The notes below the pieces were generated by a model. That model had not been told where the DNA came from. It was given only the letters and a program-made list of their open reading frames with translations, and ran no database searches. Of a stretch of DNA of 7,162 bases, positions 1 to 6,780 are shown piece by piece. Both the position numbers and the translations under genes were made by a program. How positions within the stretch are numbered: the first letter of the stretch is position 1; each line of letters begins with the position of its first letter. The DNA comes from Chryseobacterium gleum (lineage in GTDB: Bacteria > Bacteroidota > Bacteroidia > Flavobacteriales_D > Crocinitomicaceae), in assembly GCA_945877005.1 (NCBI GenBank), contig CAMCQL010000100.1:1-7162 (forward strand). The letters are read 5' to 3'.

Positions 1-1116
1 TGTAAAGATTACCAAGGAGATGAACCTGATTTAGGCGTTCAAGTTACAGTAATTGTTCCGAAAGGACTAAATGCCATTTCAAATGGAAAACTCAAGGACC
101 AACTGAACGTTGGGAAAAAAACACATTACGTATGGGAAGTTAAAAACCCAATTAATTCTTATAATATTACAGTTTATATCGGGAAATATAAAAACTGGAA
201 AGAGAACTTTAGCGGCGAAAATGGCCCCTTGCAACTAAATTATTGGGCATTGACTGAAGAGTATGAAAAAGCATACAACCAATTCAAACAAGTTCCAAAT
301 GTCCTAAAAGTTTTCGAGAAATGGTTCGGGCCCTATCCTTTTTACGACGACAGTTATAAATTGGTTCAAGCTCCCTACCTTGGCATGGAACACCAAAGCG
401 CAATAGCTTATGGAAATCAATTTAAAAATGGCTATTTAGGGCAAGACCTATCAGAAACAGGCACTGGATTAAAATGGGATTTTATTATCGTTCATGAAAC
501 TGGACATGAATGGTTCGGGAACAATATTACAAGTCAAGACATTGCAGATATGTGGATTCATGAAGCTTTCACAAGTTATTCTGAAGTGTTATTTGTCGAA
601 GAAACTCAAAATAAAGCCGCTGCATTGTCCTATTTAAGTGGGATTAGAAAAAGAATTCTAAATGATCGCCCAATAATTGGAGAATACAATGTACACAACC
701 AAGGGAGTGGCGACATGTACTATAAAGGTTCTAACCTAATTCATATCTTACGACAACTTATTGGTGACGATGACAAATTTAGAGCGATGCTTCGAGCAAT
801 GAATCAAGAGTTTTTTCATCAAATTGTTACTTCAGAAGAGATTGAAAATTTCATCCAACTATACACCAATACCAATCTCTTTTTAATTTTCGAACAATAC
901 CTCCGCACGAAGGATGTTCCCACATTGGAATATACGATAAAAGGCAGCACCATTTACTACAAATGGACCAATTGTCTTCCTCATTTTGACATGCCTATTC
1001 GACTTGAAAATGGGGATTGGATCTATCCTTCTACGCAACTAAAACCTTTAGAAAAGGGATACGCAGATTTGTCTGTTTCTCCTGATTTCTATATAAATAT
1101 TCATCGTATTAAATAG
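1..1116 (+). CDS. M1-family zinc metallopeptidase, 3' part (start lies outside the window)
   Basis: The frame is open from base 1, so this is the last 371 residues of a longer protein; TTG 229 is only an internal codon. It is a gluzincin aminopeptidase-like enzyme, a family that removes N-terminal residues from peptides. Visible residues 165-169 read HETGH and a Glu follows 18 residues later (188), giving the exact HEXXH-X18-E zinc site of family M1. The exopeptidase loop, usually GxMEN, reads GMEH (128-131). Tyr240 in YYKG matches the conserved YxKG tyrosine that stabilises the transition state. The part before residue 120 is consistent with the end of the N-terminal beta-saddle domain. The C-terminal stretch after the catalytic domain is short, and no sorting domain is visible. 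Whether it is secreted cannot be told, because the N-terminus is missing. nth follows 5 bases after the stop, so co-transcription is likely. Family assignment is secure; substrate is unknown. Confidence 0.93.
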   Translation, partial: CKDYQGDEPDLGVQVTVIVPKGLNAISNGKLKDQLNVGKKTHYVWEVKNPINSYNITVYIGKYKNWKENFSGENGPLQLNYWALTEEYEKAYNQFKQVPNVLKVFEKWFGPYPFYDDSYKLVQAPYLGMEHQSAIAYGNQFKNGYLGQDLSETGTGLKWDFIIVHETGHEWFGNNITSQDIADMWIHEAFTSYSEVLFVEETQNKAAALSYLSGIRKRILNDRPIIGEYNVHNQGSGDMYYKGSNLIHILRQLIGDDDKFRAMLRAMNQEFFHQIVTSEEIENFIQLYTNTNLFLIFEQYLRTKDVPTLEYTIKGSTIYYKWTNCLPHFDMPIRLENGDWIYPSTQLKPLEKGYADLSVSPDFYINIHRIK

Positions 1117-1121
1117 CTCGT

Positions 1122-1766
1122 ATGACTAAGAAGGAAAAAGCCGCTTACATTGTTCGTGAACTTGAGAATTTATATCCTACCACACCGGTTCCTTTGATTC
1201 ATTCTGATCCCTATACCCTATTGATTGCGGTGTTATTATCTGCACAATGCACTGACGAACGTGTTAATAAAATAACTCCATTACTTTTTTCAAAAGCAGC
1301 TTCTCCGGAGGAAATGATTTTACTTTCTGTAGAAGAGATTCGAGAAATCATCAAACCTTGTGGCTTGTCCCCAAAAAAATCGAAGGCGATTCATACCCTA
1401 TCCCATTTATTATTAAACAATCATCAGGGTCAAGTTCCTGCAGATTTCGAAGCATTGGAGGAGTTGCCTGGAGTTGGGCATAAAACGGCGTCAGTTGTTA
1501 TGTCGCAAGCATTTGGTGTACCCGCATTTCCAGTAGACACACACATCCACCGACTATTAACTCGATGGGGAATCACATCTGGAAAAAATGTTGTTGAAAC
1601 TGAAAAAGACGCAAAAAAACTATTTCCTAAATCACTTTGGAATAAACTGCATTTACAAATCATCTTTTATGGGCGTGAATTTTCACCAGCTAGAAGCCCT
1701 AAAAAAGAAAAAGATTTTATAACTGAAACCATTGGTACTAAAGCAGCGATTGAATCACTTACCTGA
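1122..1766 (+). CDS. nth: Endonuclease III homologue (HhH-GPD DNA glycosylase/AP lyase) without Fe-S cysteines
   Basis: This base-excision-repair enzyme removes oxidised pyrimidines and nicks at the abasic site. It has 214 residues, close to the 211 of E. coli Nth, and begins at an ATG 5 bases after the peptidase stop. The helix-hairpin-helix LPGVGHKTA (115-123) carries the catalytic lysine K121. The catalytic aspartate is D139 in VDTHIHR. The N-terminal block LLIAVLLSAQCTDERVN is also typical. The odd part is the C-terminus. Where E. coli Nth has a C-X6-C-X2-C-X5-C [4Fe-4S] loop, this protein reads GREFSPARSPKKEKD and onward with no cysteine. Its only cysteines are C43 and C80. No Cys codon occurs in any forward frame over the last ~90 bases, so a frameshift does not explain the loss. 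The last 8 bases overlap the 3' end of the convergent histidine kinase gene. The catalytic residues suggest a working glycosylase of a cluster-free subtype. Confidence 0.93.
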   Translation: MTKKEKAAYIVRELENLYPTTPVPLIHSDPYTLLIAVLLSAQCTDERVNKITPLLFSKAASPEEMILLSVEEIREIIKPCGLSPKKSKAIHTLSHLLLNNHQGQVPADFEALEELPGVGHKTASVVMSQAFGVPAFPVDTHIHRLLTRWGITSGKNVVETEKDAKKLFPKSLWNKLHLQIIFYGREFSPARSPKKEKDFITETIGTKAAIESLT

Positions 1767-2844
1767 TTTTTACGCCTTTACTTGTAACTAATTCTGCGTC
1801 TTTGGAGTTAGATTTATCCAATGTAAAAGAAAAAGTACTGCCAATCCCAAGCGTACTTCGAACGTTAATCGTTTGATTATGTGATTCTACGATGTGTTTT
1901 ACAATCGCAAGACCTAATCCAGACCCCCCTTCATTTCTAGTTCTGCTTTTTTCTACTCTGTAAAATCGTTCAAACAATCGAGGAATATCTTTTTTAGCTA
2001 TCCCTGGTCCATTATCTGAAATTTCAACTAAAATTAATTCGTCCATTTCATGAAAGCGAACCAGCGTTTCCCCATTTTCATGTCCGTAATTAATCGAATT
2101 ATTGATTAGATTACTCAGTACTTGAGCAATTTTAGAACTATCTCCATTCACCATCAGTGTCGAATAATCTTTTGAAAAACGCAAATTAATTTGCTTTTCT
2201 TTCGCTTTTAACTCCAATGAATCAATGATTTCTCTTGTCAATTTTTTTAAATCAAAATCCTGAAGATCCATCTTTATGGTATTCGATTCTAATTTCGTGA
2301 TCTCATCTAAATCCTCAATCAAATTTACCATTCGATCTACGGATGTGGATGCACGCTCTAGAAATACACGATTAACTTTCTCATCTTCCAACCCTCCTTC
2401 AAGCAATGTCAAAATATAACCTTGAATAGAAAACAATGGCGTCTTTAATTCATGTGCCAAATTCCCTAAAAATTCTTTTCGAAAAGTGGCTTGCTCCTTC
2501 AATACAGAAATTTCTTGATTTCGTTCCTCTGCCCAAACCTTTGTTTCATTTTCGGCTTCTTCAAACACTTGACGTGTTAACTTAAAAGTTTTTTCAATAC
2601 CAGGAGCTATTTTCTCTTTATGAATGGTACGATAAAGCACTTTTAATCGTTCGCTAACAAATTTTTCAATTAAATAATAGAAGAAAATGAAGGAAGAGAT
2701 TCCTATTAAAATTGGAACCACTGCAAGAAATACAATTGAATTAACTGATTTTTGGTAAATACAAAAAAATAAAATCAGAAAAGAAAGTACACTAGTTAAA
2801 GCGCTTCCAATTAAAATAAAATAAACAGGTTTATTATTTTTCAC
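1759..2844 (-). CDS. PhoR-like membrane sensor histidine kinase
   Basis: A 361-residue sensor kinase that should autophosphorylate and pass phosphate to the response regulator encoded just upstream. Two transmembrane helices (about 8-30 and 36-58) are separated by only about six residues (QKSVNS), so there is essentially no periplasmic sensor domain. A polar, probably helical linker (61-118) follows, with no obvious PAS domain. The dimerisation/phosphoacceptor helix contains NLAHELKTPL with H131. The ATPase domain has the N box (QVLSNLINNSINYG, 241-254), G1 (DNGPGI, 277-282), the F region (FERFYRVEKSR) and G2 (GGSGLGLAI, 306-314). The start is GTG at 2844: an in-frame stop lies two codons upstream and no earlier start exists. 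The start overlaps the end of the regulator gene by 11 bases, which suggests translational coupling. Sequence type resembles PhoR, but the signal (phosphate or other) is not shown here, so no symbol is given. Confidence 0.93.
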   Translation of the reverse strand: MKNNKPVYFILIGSALTSVLSFLILFFCIYQKSVNSIVFLAVVPILIGISSFIFFYYLIEKFVSERLKVLYRTIHKEKIAPGIEKTFKLTRQVFEEAENETKVWAEERNQEISVLKEQATFRKEFLGNLAHELKTPLFSIQGYILTLLEGGLEDEKVNRVFLERASTSVDRMVNLIEDLDEITKLESNTIKMDLQDFDLKKLTREIIDSLELKAKEKQINLRFSKDYSTLMVNGDSSKIAQVLSNLINNSINYGHENGETLVRFHEMDELILVEISDNGPGIAKKDIPRLFERFYRVEKSRTRNEGGSGLGLAIVKHIVESHNQTINVRSTLGIGSTFSFTLDKSNSKDAELVTSKGVKIR

Positions 2845-3544
2845 TATCTACAAATGTATATCCAACACCTTTAATAGTGCGAATATAATCATCTCCTAGT
2901 TTTTCACGTAATTTTCGAATATGGACATCAATCGTTCTTTCACCAACAATGGTTTCGTTCCCCCATACAGTACTCAAAATTTCCTCCCGAGTAAATACTT
3001 TTTGTGGACGAGATAACAACAACTCTAATAATTCAAATTCTTTTTTAGGCAACTGAATCTCATTTTCAGAAGTAACAACGATGTAGCGATCACGGTCAAC
3101 TTTTACATTTCCTACTTCAATGATTTTATTGGCTACCGTTTCTACTTTTATACGTCTCAATAATGCTTCAACTTTGCTAATAAGTAAACGAGGTCGAATT
3201 GGCTTTGAAATATAATCATCAGCACCCGCTTCAAAACCAGCAACTTGAGAATAATCTTCTGCGCGAGAGGTCAAAAACGCAATGATTGGCTGCTGAAAAG
3301 TAGTTAACTTTCTTATTGCATAACAAGCTTCTATACCATCCATCACAGGCATCATCACATCCATGATAATCATCGCTGGTTTAATCTTTTGAAATAAATC
3401 TACCGCTTGCTGTCCATTCGATGCTGTATGCACGTAATAACCTTCACGTTCAAGATTGTATTGTAAAAAATCAATGATATCTTGTTCGTCATCTACTAAC
3501 AAAATATGAATCGATTTTTTGTCTTTTAATAAGCTCTGTTGCAT
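2834..3544 (-). CDS. OmpR/PhoB-family response regulator
   Basis: A 236-residue DNA-binding regulator, the likely partner of the overlapping kinase gene. The receiver domain begins at IHILLVDDEQD with its acidic pair. The phosphoacceptor is D62 (IIMDVMMPVMDG), the switch threonine is T92 (AFLTSRAED) and the conserved lysine is K114 (YISKPI). The C-terminal winged helix contains KKEFELLELLLSRP, FTREEILSTVWG, RTIDVHIRKLREKLG and the closing IKGVGYTF hairpin. I chose ATG 3544. A longer frame from TTG 3598 would add 18 residues unlike a receiver start, and a promoter-like TAACTTTG (3575-3582) lies inside that extension, so the longer form would not be made from that promoter. Regulator then kinase in one transcript is the usual PhoB-PhoR order. 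Targets cannot be read from the window. Confidence 0.94.
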   Translation of the reverse strand: MQQSLLKDKKSIHILLVDDEQDIIDFLQYNLEREGYYVHTASNGQQAVDLFQKIKPAMIIMDVMMPVMDGIEACYAIRKLTTFQQPIIAFLTSRAEDYSQVAGFEAGADDYISKPIRPRLLISKVEALLRRIKVETVANKIIEVGNVKVDRDRYIVVTSENEIQLPKKEFELLELLLSRPQKVFTREEILSTVWGNETIVGERTIDVHIRKLREKLGDDYIRTIKGVGYTFVDSEK

Positions 3545-3574
3545 ATCTATCGTTATATTATCAATAACTCTTAG

Positions 3575-3582
3575 CAAAGTTA
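3575..3582 (-). promoter_or_regulatory. Bacteroidetes-type -7 element (TAACTTTG) upstream of the response regulator
   Basis: Read on the minus strand, TAACTTTG fits the TAnnTTTG -7 consensus known for the primary sigma factor of Bacteroidetes. It lies about 30 bases before the chosen ATG, so a short leader would result. A TTTTG is present upstream but at about 13 bases, closer than the usual ~19-base spacing, so the -33 element is not convincing. The match supports the 3544 start and expression of the regulator-kinase pair from here. Confidence 0.5.
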
Positions 3583-3598
3583 GAGCGATGAAATTCAA

Positions 3599-3988
3599 AA
3601 CACTTTACCCAAGGTTTATGCTTACATTAAGCTTGATAAAACTCTAAGTTACTAAAATATTAAGATGTTAACTTAATAAAAAGAAAAAGACGGCTATTTA
3701 TACTAATCTTAAACACAATTTAGTCAATATAAAAGTTCAAATTTGTTTGAAAAAAGAAAATTTTACACGAAGCAAAATAGTTTGAAACCCGTTGTGCTAG
3801 ATTTTCTTAATCCTGCACTAAAAAACAACGAAAACCAATGAAACCAATGAAAATAACATTTAAAATTAGCGAGTTAGAATTAGATTACTTATTTTAGTTT
3901 TAGGTAAAATCAAATAGTAGGACAACAAATCCAGCGAAGCGGAAGATTTTACAATATTTAATCTTATCAAAGAAATAAAATGCTATAT
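3599..3988. other. Non-coding AT-rich stretch between divergent transcription units
   Basis: About 390 bases with no credible gene on either strand. It separates the minus-strand two-component genes from the plus-strand repeat-protein gene, so it should hold the promoter of the latter, but I find no exact TAnnTTTG on the plus strand near that gene. Within it are a tandem pair of the 9-mer AACCAATGA (3833-3850) and one copy of a short dispersed repeat (3925-3943, listed separately). Confidence 0.6.
3925..3943 (+). repeat. Dispersed hairpin-like repeat, copy 1 (ACAAATCCAGCGAAGCGGA)
   Basis: This 19-base sequence matches the reverse complement of 6943-6961 at 18 of 19 positions. The inner part can fold as TCC-(A bulge)-GC-GAA-GC-GGA, a small hairpin with a GAA loop. 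The single difference between copies (GAA versus GGA) falls in the loop. It is much richer in G+C than its surroundings. It could be a REP-like intergenic repeat of this genome or a remnant of a mobile element; with two copies only, the class is open. Confidence 0.55.
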
Positions 3989-4024
3989 TAGTGATTCTAA
4001 AAATGTTCGAATCATTAATCACTA
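3989..4024 (+). repeat. Inverted repeat with two alternative stems upstream of the repeat-protein gene
   Basis: TAGTGATT (3989-3996) is perfectly complementary to AATCACTA (4017-4024). TGATTC (3992-3997) can instead pair with GAATCA (4009-4014). The two stems share the left arm and cannot form together. The structure ends 14 bases before the chosen ATG at 4039. It could be an operator or a leader RNA fold, or chance in AT-rich DNA. Confidence 0.35.
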
Positions 4025-4038
4025 TGATAAATAAACAA

Positions 4039-4461
4039 ATGAAAAATTGTAAGACGCTATTGATCCTCCTTTTTCTAACTTATACTACCGCAAAAGCTCA
4101 ATCGATAAGAGTTTCCGATGCGTATGGAGATAAAATAGCCTACATCGACGGAAATACCCTGCGCTCAAAAGATGCCTACGGAAATAAGCTGTTTTATTTA
4201 GATGGAAATACAATAAAAAGAAAAGATGCTTACGGTGAAAAAGTATTTTACATAGACGGTCAAACAATTCGATCGAAAGATGCGTACGGCGAAAAACTAT
4301 TTTATTTTGATGGAAAAACAATCCGTTCTAAAGATGCATATGGTGAAAAACTGTATTATCTTGAAGGACAAACGTTAAAATTCAAAGACGCATACGGAGA
4401 CAAGGCATATTATTTCGAAGGCATACCAGAAAAATGGGTGATTATTTGTTTAATTCGCTGA
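4039..4461 (+). CDS. Small exported protein of six 18-residue DAYG repeats
   Basis: A 140-residue protein. Residues 1-21 form a signal peptide: MKNCK, a hydrophobic run, then AKAQ with likely cleavage at AKA|Q. Residues 26-133 are six adjoining 18-residue units of the pattern KDAYGEKLFYxDGxTIRS, followed by a short hydrophobic tail VIICLIR. The alternation of short hydrophobic strands with DG/YG turns suggests an all-beta repeat fold. It resembles small Bacteroidetes proteins that, as far as I recall, are named '5-fold beta-flower' in reference annotation; this assignment is from memory. The frame stays open upstream to a GTG at 3991 and has another ATG at 4024, but ATG 4039 gives a textbook signal peptide. 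The molecular role is unknown; a periplasmic or surface location is inferred. It stands alone: the next gene, 208 bases on, has its own promoter element. Confidence 0.82.
   Translation: MKNCKTLLILLFLTYTTAKAQSIRVSDAYGDKIAYIDGNTLRSKDAYGNKLFYLDGNTIKRKDAYGEKVFYIDGQTIRSKDAYGEKLFYFDGKTIRSKDAYGEKLYYLEGQTLKFKDAYGDKAYYFEGIPEKWVIICLIR
4114..4437 (+). repeat. Six in-frame 54-bp coding repeats
   Basis: The units start at 4114 and recur every 54 bases, one per 18-residue protein repeat. They are degenerate in DNA but conserved in protein: each of the six DAYG motifs uses a different codon combination (for example GATGCGTATGGA, GATGCCTACGGA, GACGCATACGGA). That argues for old duplication followed by selection on the protein, not recent slippage. 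Confidence 0.85.
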
Positions 4462-4646
4462 CTTCGCTAAAATATTCATCAATTCAAATGTTTAATTGTA
4501 AGAATAGTAGAATAAAAATTGTACGATTACTTTAATCAGAATACAATTAGTCTCAACCTTAATTATTAATTAATGGCATCACCGATCTAGTAATAAAAAA
4601 TAAAAAACTGAATAACAACATGTTATAAATTAATGGATTTTCTTTT
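4462..4646. other. Short AT-rich spacer, no gene seen
   Basis: This is the gap between the repeat protein and the barrel-like protein. ATTGTACG...ACAAT (around 4518-4547) gives a weak inverted repeat, but no U-tract follows, so I do not call a terminator. Confidence 0.5.
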
Positions 4647-4654
4647 TATATTTG
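4647..4654 (+). promoter_or_regulatory. Bacteroidetes-type -7 element (TATATTTG) before the barrel-like protein gene
   Basis: TATATTTG matches the TAnnTTTG consensus exactly and ends 15 bases before the chosen ATG at 4670. Transcription would start only about ten bases before the gene. It also shows that the in-frame TTG at 4652 is part of the promoter, not a start. No good TTTG -33 box is visible at the usual distance. Confidence 0.6.
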
Positions 4655-4669
4655 TTAAAACTATGCCCT

Positions 4670-5539
4670 ATGAGAAAATCACTTCTATTACTTTCATTTC
4701 TATGCTTTTCATACTTAAGTTTTTCGCAAAATGATTCAATAAGCGTTCAAGACACGAACCAATATCGTTTTGTTAAAACGGATGGAGGAGAAATATTTGG
4801 AAAAATACTAAGTCAAGATGCACGAGAAATTTTAGTGTTAACGAAAGACAATCGAAAAATTTATATTCCACAACATACGATCAAAGAAATTGTATTGATA
4901 AGCAGCAGTAACTTTAACCAAAAGGGCGATTTTGTAGGAGAAGATAAATTTTCAACACGCTATTTTATAACAACAAATGGATTACCCATAAAAAAAGGAG
5001 AAAATTATGTCCAATGGAATTTATTCGGACCGGACTTTCAATTTGGAATAGGTAAAAATTTAGGTGTTGGGCTAATGACTTCTTGGTTTGGAATACCGAT
5101 TATTGGAACCATTAAAAAAAGCTGGGAATTAGGCAATAAAACACAAGTTGCAATAGGCGGATTGTTTGGAACTGGCTCATGGGCAAGCCCTGATTTTGGT
5201 GGAATGTTGCCTTTTGGAACTATTTCATTCGGTGACCGAACAAAAAACATTGCGATTTCTGCAGGCTATGGAGCAATATGGCAAGATGGTGGCACCACAG
5301 GTAGAGCACTAACAAGTATTGCTGGCATGATTAAAGTCTCACAAAAAGTAAGTTTAGTATTCGACTCTTTTATTTTTCTTCCACGCAAAACAGAATCAGG
5401 TTTGGCGCTCTTGATTCCTGGTGTAAGAATCCATCAATCGGAAGGGAAAGCGATCCAATTCGGATTTATAGGAATGTATGCAAACAATGAACTTATTCCT
5501 GTTCCGATTCCAAGTATTCAATGGTATAGATCGCTGTAA
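4670..5539 (+). CDS. Exported protein, probable outer-membrane beta-barrel, function unknown
   Basis: A 289-residue protein with a clear signal peptide (MRKSLLLLSF then FSQ, cleavage near residue 20). Residues about 33-78 form a small beta-rich module (TDGGEIFGKIL...IYIPQHTIKEI) of a kind seen at the start of some Bacteroidetes envelope proteins. The rest (95-289) alternates short polar and hydrophobic beta-strands with many Gly and aromatic residues (QWNLFGPDFQFGIGK, GVGLMTSWFG, QFGFIGMYANN) and ends in IQWYRSL, as expected of an outer-membrane barrel. No enzyme motif is visible. The start is ATG 4670, placed just after a strong -7 element. The gene converges with the ATPase gene, and a long palindrome lies between them. 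The barrel assignment is inferred from composition and pattern, not from a recognised family. Confidence 0.75.
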   Translation: MRKSLLLLSFLCFSYLSFSQNDSISVQDTNQYRFVKTDGGEIFGKILSQDAREILVLTKDNRKIYIPQHTIKEIVLISSSNFNQKGDFVGEDKFSTRYFITTNGLPIKKGENYVQWNLFGPDFQFGIGKNLGVGLMTSWFGIPIIGTIKKSWELGNKTQVAIGGLFGTGSWASPDFGGMLPFGTISFGDRTKNIAISAGYGAIWQDGGTTGRALTSIAGMIKVSQKVSLVFDSFIFLPRKTESGLALLIPGVRIHQSEGKAIQFGFIGMYANNELIPVPIPSIQWYRSL

Positions 5540-5568
5540 TTAAAGCGACATAAAAAATAATTAACAAT

Positions 5569-5619
5569 TAAATTACCATGAAAATTTAAAATAATAATTT
5601 AAATTTTCATGGTAATTTA
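5569..5619. repeat. Perfect 22-bp inverted repeat at the 3' end of the ATPase gene
   Basis: The arms 5569-5590 and 5598-5619 are perfectly complementary around a 7-base centre (ATAATAA). The core ACCATGAAAATTTAAA (5575-5590) differs at one of 16 positions from the core of the palindrome at 6792-6838. The right arm contains the TGA stop and the last codons of the ATPase gene. It sits between two convergent genes and could act as a two-way transcription barrier, but it is AT-rich with no clear U-tract, so a terminator role is unproven. Confidence 0.9.
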
Positions 5620-6776
5620 CCAGAAACAAAATCCATAATCAACTCACTGACAGATATCACCTCAATAGAATCCTTCAAATAATACCTTTCAACTTCTGGA
5701 ACAACAATAAAACATTTATTTAACCCTAAATCTTTTAAACTAATTTCATTTCCCACACTAAATTTTGGAGAAGAGTTGAATTTTATTTCAATACCTATTA
5801 CTGGTTTCAGGTTCTTACAGATTACCAAATCTAATTCAGCTCCTTGTTGTGTTCTATAATAATTAAGGGTATAAGACTCCGGAAGCACTGCATAAATCTG
5901 CTCGATGACGTAGCCTTCCCAAGAATTACCAATTACTGGATTACCAAATAAATCTTCAAAACGTTCCACTTCCAAAAGACTGTGCAACAAACCTGTATCT
6001 CTTAAATAGATCTTCGGTGATTTCACCAATCGTTTTCCAATATTGTGATAAAAAGGCTCTAAAAGACGGACGATGTAGGCATGCTCTAAAAAATCAATCT
6101 GTTTTTTAATGGTGGGCCCTGTTAAACCCATTGACTTCGACAACGTTTGATAACTTAATTGATTCCCATGAATGTGAGAGATCATCCGAACCAATCGTTG
6201 CATATCTGAGATTTTACTCTGCAAACCCAACAAAGGTAAATCTCGTTCAATATAGGTTTGAATAAACGATCTTCTCCATCGCACACTTTTTGTTTTTGAT
6301 TCCGTTAACAAAGCCTCTGGATAACCTCCATTCAACCAATGTTTTTGATAAGATATCACATCTTTAATTTCCTGAAAATGAAATGGCGTCAATTCTTTAT
6401 AATAGATTCTGCCTGCCAATGACTCAGAGGCATCACGAATCAGCTCAGGCGATGCAGAACCCAATAAAATAAATCGTCCAGGCTCTCTTTTTTGATCTAT
6501 GACGGCACGAATGATCGGAAACAACTCTTTTTTTATCTGTACCTCATCAATGATAATGCATTTATCTTGGTTGTTCTCAAAAAATAATAGTGGATCTGTT
6601 AATTTCGAAATATCTCTCGGATTTTCTAAATCTAAAAAAACAGACTCTTTATTAATTTTCTTAGACAACAATCTCGCAAGCGTTGTTTTACCAACTTGAC
6701 GTGGCCCAACAATACCTAAGACCGGGAATTCTCCCACAATTTCAAGTAATTCCCCGTATATAAACCTATCAATCAT
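5607..6776 (-). CDS. AAA_14/DUF4143 ATPase with nuclease-like C-terminal domain
   Basis: A 389-residue member of the widespread but poorly understood ATP-binding family with an AAA_14 core and a DUF4143 tail. In order: Walker A GPRQVGKTT (24-32), Walker B CIIIDEVQ (73-80), a sensor-1-like LLGSASPEL (104-112), the conserved SLAGR (119-123), NGGYPE (149-154) and ERD (177-179), then a winged-helix-like segment (about 205-235). The C-terminal domain holds NSWEGYVIE (E287), GAELDLVI (D316) and GIEIKF (E330, K332), a spacing like the PD-(D/E)XK nuclease fold. I chose ATG 6776 because the typical MIDRFIYGELLE follows and a -7 element (6781-6788) lies four bases before it. A longer frame from ATG 6800 would begin inside the flanking palindrome. 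The TGA stop lies inside the other palindrome. Length is normal for the family and there is no disruption. Biological role is unknown. Confidence 0.9.
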   Translation of the reverse strand: MIDRFIYGELLEIVGEFPVLGIVGPRQVGKTTLARLLSKKINKESVFLDLENPRDISKLTDPLLFFENNQDKCIIIDEVQIKKELFPIIRAVIDQKREPGRFILLGSASPELIRDASESLAGRIYYKELTPFHFQEIKDVISYQKHWLNGGYPEALLTESKTKSVRWRRSFIQTYIERDLPLLGLQSKISDMQRLVRMISHIHGNQLSYQTLSKSMGLTGPTIKKQIDFLEHAYIVRLLEPFYHNIGKRLVKSPKIYLRDTGLLHSLLEVERFEDLFGNPVIGNSWEGYVIEQIYAVLPESYTLNYYRTQQGAELDLVICKNLKPVIGIEIKFNSSPKFSVGNEISLKDLGLNKCFIVVPEVERYYLKDSIEVISVSELIMDFVSGKLP

Positions 6777-6780
6777 AAGA

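Noticed and set aside
1430..1663. Minus-strand open frame of 77 codons inside nth
   Set aside because: It lies fully antisense to a gene with strong motifs and its product resembles nothing.
3545..3598. 18-residue N-terminal extension of the response regulator from TTG 3598
   Set aside because: The extension does not look like a receiver domain and contains a probable promoter element; ATG 3544 fits better.
3833..3850. Tandem AACCAATGA pair as a regulatory repeat
   Set aside because: Only two 9-base units with no nearby promoter or gene start; too little to call a site.
4085..4321. Minus-strand open frame of 78 codons inside the repeat-protein gene
   Set aside because: It is the antisense shadow of the 54-bp repeats; its own repetitiveness comes from the real gene.
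4114..4437. Regular 54-bp repeats as a CRISPR-like array
   Set aside because: The repeats are in frame, contiguous without spacers and conserved only in protein, so they are coding.
4652..4669. TTG 4652 as the start of the barrel-like protein
   Set aside because: It lies within the TATATTTG promoter element, and ATG 4670 gives a clean signal peptide.
5038..5250. Minus-strand open frame of 70 codons inside the barrel-like gene
   Set aside because: It is an antisense shadow with no signal or motif.
5569..5619. The palindrome as an ordinary rho-independent terminator
   Set aside because: It is AT-rich with only two G-C pairs at the CC/GG core plus one more, lacks a U-tract, and shares its core with a palindrome at the other end of the gene, where no terminator is needed.
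6499..6699. Plus-strand open frame of 66 codons inside the ATPase gene
   Set aside because: It is antisense to the Walker A/B coding region of a well-supported gene.
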